A DNA stretch of 64,000 nt, from positions 5,692 to 69,691 of the forward strand of contig CAZUCC010000021.1 of the NCBI GenBank assembly GCA_964619065.1, given 5' to 3'. The position numbers were made by a program, and so were the translations under genes. The DNA is from JANXUC01 sp964619065. GTDB lineage: Bacteria; Acidobacteriota; Terriglobia; Terriglobales; Acidobacteriaceae. This document shows positions 8,809 to 17,562 of the stretch, piece after piece. A model generated the notes under the pieces. The model saw nothing but the letters and a program-made list of their open reading frames with translations, searched no databases and was not told the DNA's origin. Within the stretch, counting starts at the first letter, position 1. Each line of letters begins with the position of its first letter.

Positions 8809-10014
8809 ATGTTATTCTGGCCGTCCCTGTGCAACACCATGGAGGCTGGTCTGAACCGACATCTCATCGCAGAGCTCGTTATCATCGTCGCGATCTCATT
8901 AGAATCCGTCTTCGCCCAGTCGCCCGTCAGCGTCCCAAAGTCCAGCCTCGTCCCGCCCAATGATCCCCACATCGCTATCATGGGCCGCTTTGAACTAAAG
9001 AATGCGGACGCTACAACTCCCACTCGCATCCGGCTCGGCTACCCCGGCGTCACAATCCGCCTGCGCTTCGAAGGCACTTCGCTCGCCATGTACGTCAGTA
9101 CCGATACGCCTAACAACATCTTCGTAGTGCTTGTCGACGGCGCCGCACCCCGCCCTGTCCGCTTCCCCGCCGGAGAAACTGAAATCGCACTGGCTGACGC
9201 CCTGCCTCCTGGCGAGCACACCATCGACATCGTTCGCCAAACTGAAACCTGGCTCGGTGTCGCCACCATCTTCGGCTTCCGCCTGGCCCCAGACGCCAAG
9301 CTGCTAACTCCCAACCCCTGGCCTCGACGCCGCATGATGTTCATAGGAGATTCCGTCACTTGCGCTGAAGCTATGGATCGTTCACCAGACGATCGAACCG
9401 TATCTGGAACAGCCGATCCTGCCACCTGGAAGAAAGACCGTCCCACTTCCTGGAACGCTTACAACTCTTATGGCATGCGCCTTGCTCGCACCTTCGACGC
9501 CCAAGTCCAGCTCGTTTGCTACGGAGGCCGCGGACTCCTCCGCGACTACCGTAACCGCCGCGACGTCCTCAACGCCCCGCAATTCTTCGACCTCGCCGTC
9601 CCCGACGAGACTAGCGCCCCCGCCTGGCGTCACTCTGCCTACATTCCCGATGTAGTCGTCGTCTCCCTTGGCACCAACGACTTCACCCTTGGCATCGCCG
9701 CCTTCCCTGAGCGCGAGGAATGGGTCGCCGCCTACGTCCGCTTCGTCAACGCCATCCGCGCCGCCTACCCCGACGCCCAAATCCTTCTCACTGACGGATC
9801 CCTCGTCAACGACAACGACCCCACTCGTCCGCAGAAGACCGTTCTCAACAGCTATCTTCAGGAAATCGCTACCCGCATGACTGATCCCCGCGTTCACCTT
9901 TTCACATCCCGTCACTATCCCGGCGATCCCACCGACGCCCACCCCACCGCTGACCAACATGCCGCGATGGCCCGCGACCTGGAACCCGCCATACGCGCAG
10001 CGGTGGGCTGGTAG
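8809..10014 (+). CDS. Secreted SGNH/GDSL esterase, carbohydrate-esterase type
   Basis: A 401-residue protein with a signal segment (residues about 18-37, cut near VFAQS). Residues 50-165 form a jelly-roll-like N-terminal domain as in CE2 esterases. The SGNH catalytic set is complete: block I FIGDSVTC (Ser182), the block II Gly in GGRGL (about 239-243), block III GTND (288-291) and block V with Asp376 and His378 in DAHPT. CE2-type enzymes remove acetyl groups from xylan or other plant polysaccharides outside the cytoplasm, which fits the cellulase cluster at 58-64 kb. The start is uncertain; ATG 8839 is an alternative. Codon use in the middle is noticeably C-rich at third positions. Confidence 0.88.
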   Translation: MLFWPSLCNTMEAGLNRHLIAELVIIVAISLESVFAQSPVSVPKSSLVPPNDPHIAIMGRFELKNADATTPTRIRLGYPGVTIRLRFEGTSLAMYVSTDTPNNIFVVLVDGAAPRPVRFPAGETEIALADALPPGEHTIDIVRQTETWLGVATIFGFRLAPDAKLLTPNPWPRRRMMFIGDSVTCAEAMDRSPDDRTVSGTADPATWKKDRPTSWNAYNSYGMRLARTFDAQVQLVCYGGRGLLRDYRNRRDVLNAPQFFDLAVPDETSAPAWRHSAYIPDVVVVSLGTNDFTLGIAAFPEREEWVAAYVRFVNAIRAAYPDAQILLTDGSLVNDNDPTRPQKTVLNSYLQEIATRMTDPRVHLFTSRHYPGDPTDAHPTADQHAAMARDLEPAIRAAVGW

Positions 10015-10032
10015 AGCCGGGTCAAGCCGATG

Positions 10033-12618
10033 TCACAACTCTTCCACCTTCTTCTGCAACTCCCGAGCAATCCATCGCGGATCGCTCTCCTGCTTGAACT
10101 GTACCGGTACACCAATCTTGATGCCTATGGCGAGCGGCCGGGCAAATTTTTTCCCTGCCCGCTTCAATTCGAAGAGCCCATCAATGCGCATGGGTACGAC
10201 TGGGATACGAAGACTATTCGCCAGCAAGCCGATCCCTGCGCGAAAGGGACGCATCGTTCCATCTTCCGTGTGCCGACCCTCGGGAAATAATAGAACGCTG
10301 TAGCCTCGATCGACGGTCTCCCCGGCAAAGGCAAAGCTCTCACGAAATCCCGCCTCGCGCGGCAAAGGAAATAGGTTGAGCAACGAAACGCCCAGCGTCC
10401 ACTTCACCCGATCATAAAAGCGAAGCAATGGATTCCGGGCAGCAGGCGGCGTGCGCAGAATTTCCAGCGGCTCACCTCCCGTAGCAATGGCCAGCCTGTG
10501 CCGCAAACGCGCCGGCAACGCAGCCTTCACCAAGCCCCCGTCCACATCGCCGATGTGGTTGCAGATCACCAGCACCGGTCCCTGCACGCCGCGCAGATTC
10601 TCGCGTCCCTCAATGCGTGGCCAGCCCAGAACAAATACAGCGGGAAGAAGCAATAGATAGTCCGCGACCAGCCGAATCCAGGTCACCGGCCATCGTTGCG
10701 TCCAGCGCGGGTAGTGATAGCTCGCCCTGTGAAAGCCCGTCTGCCGAGGCAGTTGCCCGCGCAGCATGCGCTCCAGATCGCCCACCGTATTCACTGCGGC
10801 AAACCGCGTCTCACTCAAATCAACCTGATAACGATCTTCGAGAGCGCTGAGCAGTTCGACACGATCGAGCGAGCTGAGCCCCAGATCCGCATCCAGATTT
10901 TTCCCTCCGTCCAAAGAAGCTGGCGTCCGTCCAGTAACGCGAGTGATCAGCTCGGCCAACGGGCTCGACGGCAGCCCGCCGTTGTGCGTCGTGCCGGACT
11001 TCTGTCCGAGTTTCGCCTGGACAACTTCCCGGATCACGCTGGTCCGCGGTTTCTGTGTAGAAGTTCGCGGAAAATCCTCCTCCGGCCACACAAACCAGGC
11101 ATGCATCCTCTGATATTCAGCCAGCGACTCATTCGCCCGCTGCACCACGGCATCGGCGACCCCTTCTCCGTCTCGCAGAATTAAAACAGCGCACGGCTCC
11201 GCATTCCCGTCCCGCGGCAATGCAATCACGGCACAGTCCTTCACCTGCGGCTGAGCACGTAGCGCAACTTCGAGATCCTCGGGATAAATATTCATTCCCG
11301 CGGGCGTGACGATCACGTCTTTCTTTCTTCCCTTGAAATAGAGATTCCCATCGGCGTCCAGCTCTCCAATGTCTCCGGTTCGGTACCAGCCGGCTTCTTC
11401 TGGAACACCTTGAGGCGCTGATTGCACTTCGCGATTCCAGTAGCCGCTGGTCACGCCACCACCGCGAACCAGAATCTCGCCGTCGGAGGCGAGCTTGACC
11501 TCGCGTCCCGGCAGCACCTTGCCGATCGATCCCCTGCCCAACCGGAACGGATGATTTACGCTGACAACGGAAGTAGTCTCCGTCAGGCCATAGCCCTGAA
11601 TAGCGGCGTAGCCAAGCCGCTGCCAGAAGTCTTCGGTCACACTGTCGAGCGCCGCCCCGCCGCAAATGAATGCCCAGAACTTCCAGCCAAACTTGCGCCG
11701 CACGCGGCGGAAGATCCACCAACGCCGCAGGAAGTGCTTCCCTTCCGAGGTTCGAAAGCGTTGACGAAAATCTTCCAGGCGGCCATCTTCCTCAAAATCG
11801 CGCTCGATTTTCTCTTTGAGCGATTGCAGCATGCGCGGTACCGCTACCAGTACCGAAACTCGCTCGCGGCGTATGGTGCGGATCACCTCGGCCGGCTTGA
11901 GCGCGTCTTGAAAAATCACTGTGCCGCCCATGAGCTGGGGCAGAAAGATTCCGAGGAATTGTCCGAAGACGTGGCTCAGCGGCAGCAGATTCAGAAACCG
12001 CACCGGGTGGACGAATCTTTCGTACTTCAAGTATTTCCGAATCTCTGTTTCCAGCGGAGCCATGTTGGCCAGCACGTTGCCGTGGGAGATCACAACGCCT
12101 TTCGGCTCGGCAGTCGTGCCGGAGGTGAAAACAATTTCCAACGTGTCTTTGGGTTCGAGCTTCGAAGAAGCGAGTTCCACCGCCGCATAAGCACCAGACG
12201 AGTGCTTCGTCAGAATCTCTAAGAATTCTTCCAGAAGCAGCGTGGGTATCGCAGCTTGTGCATGTTCGCGGGAACACACCAGCAACCGGGCACCCACCTG
12301 CTGATGCACGCGCAATGCGAATTCCGGAGTGGCAACATCGTCAATGGGAACGACAATCACACCGCGCAGCGCGCAGCCAAAGAACGTGGCAACCCATTCG
12401 GCAGAATTCGCCCCCCAAACCAGAACCCGCTCGCCCTTCCCGATGCCTCGCACTTCCAACTCGCGGGCAAATCGGAAAGCGGTCTCAGCTACCCGGCGGT
12501 AGCTCCAGCGCTCGGTACGATAACCACGACGTTGCACATAGGCACACTCTTCCCCGCGCAGCCAAAAGTCATCCAGGTATTCGACAAGCGAGCGTCGGTC
12601 TTTGCCCCGGGAATCCAC
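10033..12618 (-). CDS. Acyl-CoA/ACP synthetase - acyl carrier protein - PlsC acyltransferase fusion (Aas-like)
   Basis: An 861-residue three-domain protein starting at GTG. Residues 5-540 are an AMP-forming ligase: P-loop-like FTSGTTAEPKGV (164-175), YGLTE (343-347), YRTGDIGE (412-419) and the hinge GRKKDVIVTPAGMNIYPEDLE. Residues 550-622 are an acyl carrier domain with LGLSSLDRVELL, where Ser583 is the expected phosphopantetheine site. Residues 640-861 are a PlsC-like acyltransferase with NHIGDVDGG (HX4D at His688-Asp693) and FPEGRHTEDG (778-787). The expected job is to activate a fatty acid, hold it on the built-in carrier and pass it to a lysophospholipid. E. coli Aas has the first and last activities in reverse order and no carrier. 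It lies 69 bases behind an MFS gene, mirroring lplT-aas. Confidence 0.9.
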   Translation of the reverse strand: MDSRGKDRRSLVEYLDDFWLRGEECAYVQRRGYRTERWSYRRVAETAFRFARELEVRGIGKGERVLVWGANSAEWVATFFGCALRGVIVVPIDDVATPEFALRVHQQVGARLLVCSREHAQAAIPTLLLEEFLEILTKHSSGAYAAVELASSKLEPKDTLEIVFTSGTTAEPKGVVISHGNVLANMAPLETEIRKYLKYERFVHPVRFLNLLPLSHVFGQFLGIFLPQLMGGTVIFQDALKPAEVIRTIRRERVSVLVAVPRMLQSLKEKIERDFEEDGRLEDFRQRFRTSEGKHFLRRWWIFRRVRRKFGWKFWAFICGGAALDSVTEDFWQRLGYAAIQGYGLTETTSVVSVNHPFRLGRGSIGKVLPGREVKLASDGEILVRGGGVTSGYWNREVQSAPQGVPEEAGWYRTGDIGELDADGNLYFKGRKKDVIVTPAGMNIYPEDLEVALRAQPQVKDCAVIALPRDGNAEPCAVLILRDGEGVADAVVQRANESLAEYQRMHAWFVWPEEDFPRTSTQKPRTSVIREVVQAKLGQKSGTTHNGGLPSSPLAELITRVTGRTPASLDGGKNLDADLGLSSLDRVELLSALEDRYQVDLSETRFAAVNTVGDLERMLRGQLPRQTGFHRASYHYPRWTQRWPVTWIRLVADYLLLLPAVFVLGWPRIEGRENLRGVQGPVLVICNHIGDVDGGLVKAALPARLRHRLAIATGGEPLEILRTPPAARNPLLRFYDRVKWTLGVSLLNLFPLPREAGFRESFAFAGETVDRGYSVLLFPEGRHTEDGTMRPFRAGIGLLANSLRIPVVPMRIDGLFELKRAGKKFARPLAIGIKIGVPVQFKQESDPRWIARELQKKVEEL

Positions 12619-12687
12619 GTGAAAGATGTTAGCGCTTCATGGCTGGACATTCTGTCACTGTTAGGACAGTTATTCCAAGTGCACCAC

Positions 12688-13893
12688 TCAAAGCGCTGCC
12701 ACCCGCCGCTGCACCAGCAGGAAATACAGTGCCACCAAAATCAACACCGATCCATTCAAGCTCAACACCACCGGCGCTGTAAAGGACGGCACCAGCCATC
12801 CCGACAGCAGATTCCCCATCGGCATCCCGCCGCGGAAGGCGACGTTGTACACACTCATTACGCGCCCGCGCATTTAGTCCGTGGTAATCAATTGCACCAG
12901 TGAGCTCACCATGGCGAATGCCGTCATCATGGACGCGCCAACTAGCACAAGCATCGCGCCACTCAGCGGTAATGAGCGCGAAAGAGCAAACCCGGAAACT
13001 CCCGCACCCAGGCAGATGAGTGCACCCAAAGCCATCCGCCCCCTTTTTCCTACATGGCCCACACCGGCGGCGGTCAACGAGCCGCAGATCGATCCGAGCC
13101 CCATCAGGGCTAGCAGATTGCCGTAAGCCTCCGGGCCGCGATGGAAGATGTCTTTCACAAAAACAGGAAGGTACGTACGCAAGGGCATGCTCAAGCCGGT
13201 CATGCAGAAAGCCAGCACGACCAGCGCTTCCATCGATGTCTGCTTGCGAACAAACTGAATGCCCTGTTTCAAACTGCTGAGCATCGAATCCGTCGTCCTC
13301 TGCGGCAGGAAGCGCGTAGTAATAATGGACAGCGAGACGATCGGAGCCAGGAACGAAAGCGCGTTCAGGCCGAAACACCACTTTTCCCCCAGCTTCGCCA
13401 GAGCCTGCCCGGCTAACGCCGGCCCCACCATCACGGCAACGTTGAACTGAATCGAATTCAGCGCGATGGCGTTCGGCATATCTTCCTTCTTCACCAGCGT
13501 AGGAATCAGCGCCTGGTAAGCCGGCCCGCCAAACGCCTGTGCCAAGCCGGAGACGAACGAGAGACAGAGGATGTGCCAAACATGTACCCGGCCCGTAGCC
13601 ACAAGAATCGTGAGCAGACTTGCACTCGCCATCTGCACGTACTGCGAGGTCAGCAGAATCCGGTGTCGCTCGACGCGATCCGCCACCACTCCGCCTATCA
13701 GCGAAAACAAGAAGATGGGAATACCCCCGAGAAACTGATCCAAGGCGAGTAGGAAGGCCGAGTGGCTCAGGCGGTAGATCAGCCAGCCTTGCGCCACGAT
13801 TTGCATCCACGTGCCAATGCTGGATGTACACGCGCCGATCCACATCAGACGAAAATCGCGGTATTGGAATGCTTTGAAAACCCTGTGGATCAA
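12688..13893 (-). pseudogene. MFS transporter interrupted by one in-frame stop
   Basis: The frame starts at TTG 13893 behind aggagaa and runs 339 residues of clear MFS sequence (FRLMWIGACTSSIGTWMQ, GGVVADRVERHRILL) to a TAA at 12874-12876. The same frame then continues at once with MRGRVMSVYNVAFRGGMP for 61 more residues to TAA at 12688-12690. DxMRGRVMS is the normal continuation of this family, so the two pieces are one gene and a single base change (for example GAA to TAA) would explain the stop. It may be a recent pseudogene, a sequencing error, or two polypeptides made by reinitiation at the adjacent ATG. The gene sits just upstream of the Aas-like fusion, so an LplT-type lysophospholipid flippase is a reasonable guess; an EntS-like exporter is the alternative. 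Confidence 0.8.
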
Positions 13894-14012
13894 CAGAACT
13901 TCTCCTGGCTAACAATCAAAGAAGGCTCAAAAAGCCTAACACGCAAAGACCTGGGCACACGGATGTGTGGGAGCCGTAGTGGGAACAGAAGGGAGAACAC
14001 ACCGGTTAGATG

Positions 14013-14504
14013 TTAAGCAATCACGTTGCGAAACTTTTTTACTGCGGCAATACCAAGCACGACGAAAAGCACCAAAACAACAAGCTGCGCGACCAGAAAT
14101 GGCGGCTCAGATCCCGTCGGCGCCATCGCATGCAAAGCCGGTACTTTCAGGAAGAACTGCACGACCAAGACAAAGACATTCAAATAGAGGCTCATCACCG
14201 CGCCGACTACGTAAATCCAACGCCAAGCTCCGGCGAGATGCATCGCGTAACGCGCCAGAATCGCAATCGCCAAAAGCACCAGCGAAATGATCCCGACCTT
14301 GTGCGACGGCAAAAGGTGATCGAACGGAAAGCCGAACCCCGTCACGCTGGTCGCTACCGTGGTGACCAGAAACAGCGCCGTCCATTTGTCGAGCCGCTTT
14401 GCATTGAGCAGCCCATAGACAACAATCAACCCCGAGACGATCCCTATTAAGCTCAGCACAACGTGCACCAAAGTAAATGTCGCTGTTGTCATACCGAAGA
14501 TCAT
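14013..14504 (-). CDS. Integral membrane protein of unknown function
   Basis: A 163-residue hydrophobic protein with four or five membrane spans (about 5-30, 42-60, 68-90, 97-120, 135-157). ATG 14504 is chosen because aagggg stands six bases ahead; a GTG at 14525 is the other option. Histidines occur near span edges (THVHV-like TLVHVVLS, GFPFDHLLPSH, ARYAMHLAG), which would allow haem or metal binding, but no known signature is complete. It lies divergently from the PQQ dehydrogenase gene, with about 200 bases between starts. Family not recognised. Confidence 0.7.
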   Translation of the reverse strand: MIFGMTTATFTLVHVVLSLIGIVSGLIVVYGLLNAKRLDKWTALFLVTTVATSVTGFGFPFDHLLPSHKVGIISLVLLAIAILARYAMHLAGAWRWIYVVGAVMSLYLNVFVLVVQFFLKVPALHAMAPTGSEPPFLVAQLVVLVLFVVLGIAAVKKFRNVIA

Positions 14505-14704
14505 ATTGGCCCCTTTCAGGATCACGAGATTCTACGACCCGACTGCGAAAATTACTATACATGTCAATAAAGACTTGTGTTGTTGTCCGAGGACGCCTCC
14601 TTAAACTTTCCCCAATAGACGATAGTGCTCGTGATGAACTGGGCCACGAGGTTGATGGATGTTATCCTTTGCTGGCCGAGCGCAACGTAAATTGTGGAGG
14701 CCGA

Positions 14705-17101
14705 GTGAATCGATACTCAGTGTCGGGATTCCCGCTTGGCGCACCGCCGGATCGTGGGTTATCCATGTCTTCAAGAAAAGTGTCTCCAAAAACGGTGGAA
14801 CGGCTGTCTGCTCAGAGTTGTCCGTCGATGGGATCAATTGTTCGGAGCAATATCCAGGGATTCAAGATCCTGGGATTGACGACAGCCGGCGTGCTTGCCA
14901 TCGCGTTAGCGGCGCACGGGTTAGGCGGCGAACCTCAGAGCTCCATTCAGCATGCAAAAACCATTGCCGCGAAATCTGTGCCGGCACCGGTGCCTGGGAA
15001 AGCGCAGGTGAGCCGGAATCCGGAACAAGAGCAGCGCGACTGGCCCATATACGGCGGGGCTGCAGAGAACAATCATTACTCCCCTTTGGCGCAGATCAAT
15101 CGAAGCAACGTAAAGCAACTCGCGGTGGCATGGACTTTCGATTCGCAGGAAGAAGGCGGCCTACAGACGAGTCCCATTGTGGTCGAGGGCGTACTTTACG
15201 GCATCACGCCGACACAGAAAATTTTTGCTCTGGATGCGGCGACGGGTAAACTCTTCTGGAAATTTGACTCTGGCGTACGGGGGACCCAAGCGAACCGCGG
15301 ACTCGCGTATTGGACCGATGCCGCGGAACCCGATGGTGCAAAAAAAGAAAGCAAACGAATCCTGGTCGGAGTGATGAATTTTGTGTATGCGCTGGATGCG
15401 CTCACCGGCCGTCCCATCGCAAGCTTCGGGAACCATGGTCGCATTGATTTGCGCGAGAATCTCGGCCGCGAGCCGGTTGCTGCGCAATCGGTTTACTTGA
15501 CGAGTCCAGGGATCGTTTATAAGGACTTGCTGATCGTAGGTGGCCGAAATCCGGAAACTCTTCCTGCGCCGCCGGGTGACGTTCGCGCTTTCGATGTGCG
15601 CACCGGAAAGCTGCGCTGGGCGTTCCATACCATCCCTCACCCGGGAGAAGCGGGATACGAAACATGGCCTAAGGAGGCCTGGAAGACTAGCGGCGGCGCT
15701 AATAATTGGGCGGGTATGGCGCTCGACCCCAAACGCGGAATTGTCTATGTTCCCACCGGGTCCGCCGCGTTTGATTTCTATGGCGCGGATCGCGTTGGCG
15801 ACGATCTCTTTGCCAATTGCCTGATTGCTCTGAATGCCCAGACCGGCGAGAGAATCTGGCATTTTCAGGGAGTCCGTCACGATATTTGGGACCGGGATTT
15901 TCCCGCGCCGCCCGTCCTCCTCACTGTGAAGCGCGACGGGAAAGACGTGGACGCAGTGGCACAAACCTCCAAACTCGGTTTTGTGTATCTCTTTGATCGA
16001 ACCAATGGGACTCCTCTTTTCCCCATCGAGTACCACAAATATCCTGCCAGCACCGTGCCCGGCGAAGTTACCGCTTCCGAACAGCCTCTTCCCTCCCGCC
16101 CCGCGCCTTACGCTCGCCAGCTTCTCACTGAGGACCTTCTGACTAACCGAACGCCTGAGGCCCATCAGTGGGCGTTGGAAAGATTCCGCAAGTTCGAAAG
16201 TAATGGGCAATTCATTCCCTTCAGCGTCGGAAAAGATACCGTGGTTTTTCCCGGCTTTGACGGCGGTGCTGAGTGGGGTGGCGCGGCGGTCGATCCGGAA
16301 ACGGGAGTCCTTTACGTGAATTCGAACGACGCGGCATGGACCAGCTCCTTGATACCCAACACCCCGGAGAACAGCGGCCGCGGCATTTACCTGAGCCAAT
16401 GCAGTGTCTGCCACGGCGAAAAGATGACGGGGTCGCCACCGGCTATCCCTTCGCTCGCAAGAGTCAGAGATCATTTAAATCCCATGCAGATTGTGGCCAC
16501 CATCAAGAACGGAAAGGGAAGGATGCCCGGGTTTCCCAACCTTTCGGACGACCGGTTGTTCGCGCTGGTGCAGTATCTCTACAGCGGTGAGAGTAAGGAA
16601 CTCACCAGCGGCGGCCCACTTCCGTTAGCCATGAAATATCGCTTCACCGGATATCGCAAATTTTTGGATCCGCAGGGATACCCGGCCGTCCTGCCGCCCT
16701 GGGGTACGCTGAATGCCATTAATCTCAACTCCGGCGAATATGCCTGGAAGATTCCCCTGGGAGAGTATCCCGAGCTGGCCGCGAAAGGACAGAACAACAC
16801 AGGCACGGAAAACTACGGAGGGCCGATCGTGACCGCAGGAGGCCTGGTATTCATCGGCGCCACCAGCTTCGATAGAAAATTTCGGGCATTCGATAAATCC
16901 ACGGGCGCAATGCTATGGGAAACAACCCTGCCCTTTGGCGGCAACGCAACTCCTGTCACGTATGAAGTCAATGGCCGTCAGCTTGTTGTGATCGCTGCGG
17001 GAGGCGGTAAGGATCTCAGATCTGGTTCGGGCGGAGCCTACGTCGCCTTTGCGCTGCCGACGTCTGGTCAAGGAGCTGGGATCGCAAACGTGAGGCACTG
17101 A
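14705..17101 (+). CDS. PQQ-dependent dehydrogenase with inserted cytochrome c domain
   Basis: An exported quinoprotein of the glucose/alcohol dehydrogenase type. Propeller blades are visible: DWPIYGGAAENNHYSPLAQIN, AVAWTFDSQEEGG, LDAATGKLFWKFDSG, and near the end GGPIVTAGGLVFIGAT and KSTGAMLWETTLPFGG. A class I cytochrome c domain lies inside the propeller sequence: the haem site CSVCH is at 16400-16414, with the distal methionine probably in GRMPGF. Electrons from substrate oxidation would pass from PQQ to this haem. The start is uncertain. GTG 14705 has ggagg ahead (4-base spacing); ATG 14765 and ATG 14828 give shorter forms, and 14828 gives the neatest signal peptide (core ILGLTTAGVLAIALAAHG). 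Substrate cannot be named. Confidence 0.88.
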   Translation: MNRYSVSGFPLGAPPDRGLSMSSRKVSPKTVERLSAQSCPSMGSIVRSNIQGFKILGLTTAGVLAIALAAHGLGGEPQSSIQHAKTIAAKSVPAPVPGKAQVSRNPEQEQRDWPIYGGAAENNHYSPLAQINRSNVKQLAVAWTFDSQEEGGLQTSPIVVEGVLYGITPTQKIFALDAATGKLFWKFDSGVRGTQANRGLAYWTDAAEPDGAKKESKRILVGVMNFVYALDALTGRPIASFGNHGRIDLRENLGREPVAAQSVYLTSPGIVYKDLLIVGGRNPETLPAPPGDVRAFDVRTGKLRWAFHTIPHPGEAGYETWPKEAWKTSGGANNWAGMALDPKRGIVYVPTGSAAFDFYGADRVGDDLFANCLIALNAQTGERIWHFQGVRHDIWDRDFPAPPVLLTVKRDGKDVDAVAQTSKLGFVYLFDRTNGTPLFPIEYHKYPASTVPGEVTASEQPLPSRPAPYARQLLTEDLLTNRTPEAHQWALERFRKFESNGQFIPFSVGKDTVVFPGFDGGAEWGGAAVDPETGVLYVNSNDAAWTSSLIPNTPENSGRGIYLSQCSVCHGEKMTGSPPAIPSLARVRDHLNPMQIVATIKNGKGRMPGFPNLSDDRLFALVQYLYSGESKELTSGGPLPLAMKYRFTGYRKFLDPQGYPAVLPPWGTLNAINLNSGEYAWKIPLGEYPELAAKGQNNTGTENYGGPIVTAGGLVFIGATSFDRKFRAFDKSTGAMLWETTLPFGGNATPVTYEVNGRQLVVIAAGGGKDLRSGSGGAYVAFALPTSGQGAGIANVRH

Positions 17102-17293
17102 TATCGGGGGAAGCGAGCGGTGCAAAAAATCTAACCCCATAAGGTGGCTCGGTCATATGGGGCGGGCGAAGGAATGCACCGCGCTGTCCCGCAGTACTTG
17201 TCATCGGCGAAAATCTTGGTCGGGATCTGGACTCCTGATGCTTGCTAAGGATTCATGGTCGTGGCGCAGTTTCGTAAATACACTCCTCTGAGT

Positions 17294-17388
17294 CTGTCAT
17301 TCCGAGCCAGGTCTATCGGCGAGGAACCTGCTCCTGGCAGTAAAAGAGCAGATTCCTCGCGCGATATTGCCGCGCTTCGGAATGACAA
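17294..17388. repeat. Nested inverted repeat with GTCATTCCGAG arms
   Basis: Outer arms ctgtcattccgag (17294-17306) and cttcggaatgaca (17375-17387) pair, and inside them gaggaacctgctc (17321-17333) pairs imperfectly with gagcagattcctc (17345-17357). The whole can fold as one long cruciform. It resembles the 7336-7486 element in layout. Non-coding. Confidence 0.7.
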
Positions 17389-17503
17389 CTTTGTTGAAAT
17401 ATCCAAACTGCACCACTACCGGATTCATTCACCGCAAGACAAAACCCTCACTCCCCGCTAGAATGGCTAGTTCCGCTCGACGGCAAGATTCCAGCCAACG
17501 GCT

Positions 17504-17525
17504 GGGCAGGCGAGGGCGCCTGCCC
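17504..17525. repeat. Perfect 9-bp hairpin (GGGCAGGCG stem)
   Basis: gggcaggcg (17504-17512) is followed by the loop aggg and the exact complement cgcctgccc (17517-17525). It has no following T-run. Similar hairpins with variable stems occur at 19178, 21613, 36672 and 39757, suggesting a family of small intergenic elements. Confidence 0.65.
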
Positions 17526-17562
17526 TACGCGAGCTTCGCCTGACAAGAAACTCGGGAAAACT

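Larger units (their letters stand above)
17102..17562. other. Gene-free 461-base gap
   Basis: No credible gene is seen. The gap holds a nested inverted repeat (17294-17388) and a short perfect hairpin (17504-17525), both described separately. The last 38 bases before the ATG at 17563 contain caagaaactcggg as a weak ribosome-site candidate. No tRNA or riboswitch pattern was recognised. Confidence 0.6.

Noticed and set aside
12629..13915. Long open frame (about 428 codons) on the minus strand over the MFS gene
   Set aside because: It is in another frame; its translation has no family features and is Arg/Gly-rich, while the MFS frame is clearly coding.
14477..14704. Longer N-terminus of the PQQ dehydrogenase (from 14477)
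   Set aside because: The added part overlaps the divergent membrane-protein start, carries no signal sequence and has poor coding character.
15161..16474. 437-codon minus-strand frame opposite the PQQ dehydrogenase
   Set aside because: Antisense shadow of a recognised gene with no family character.
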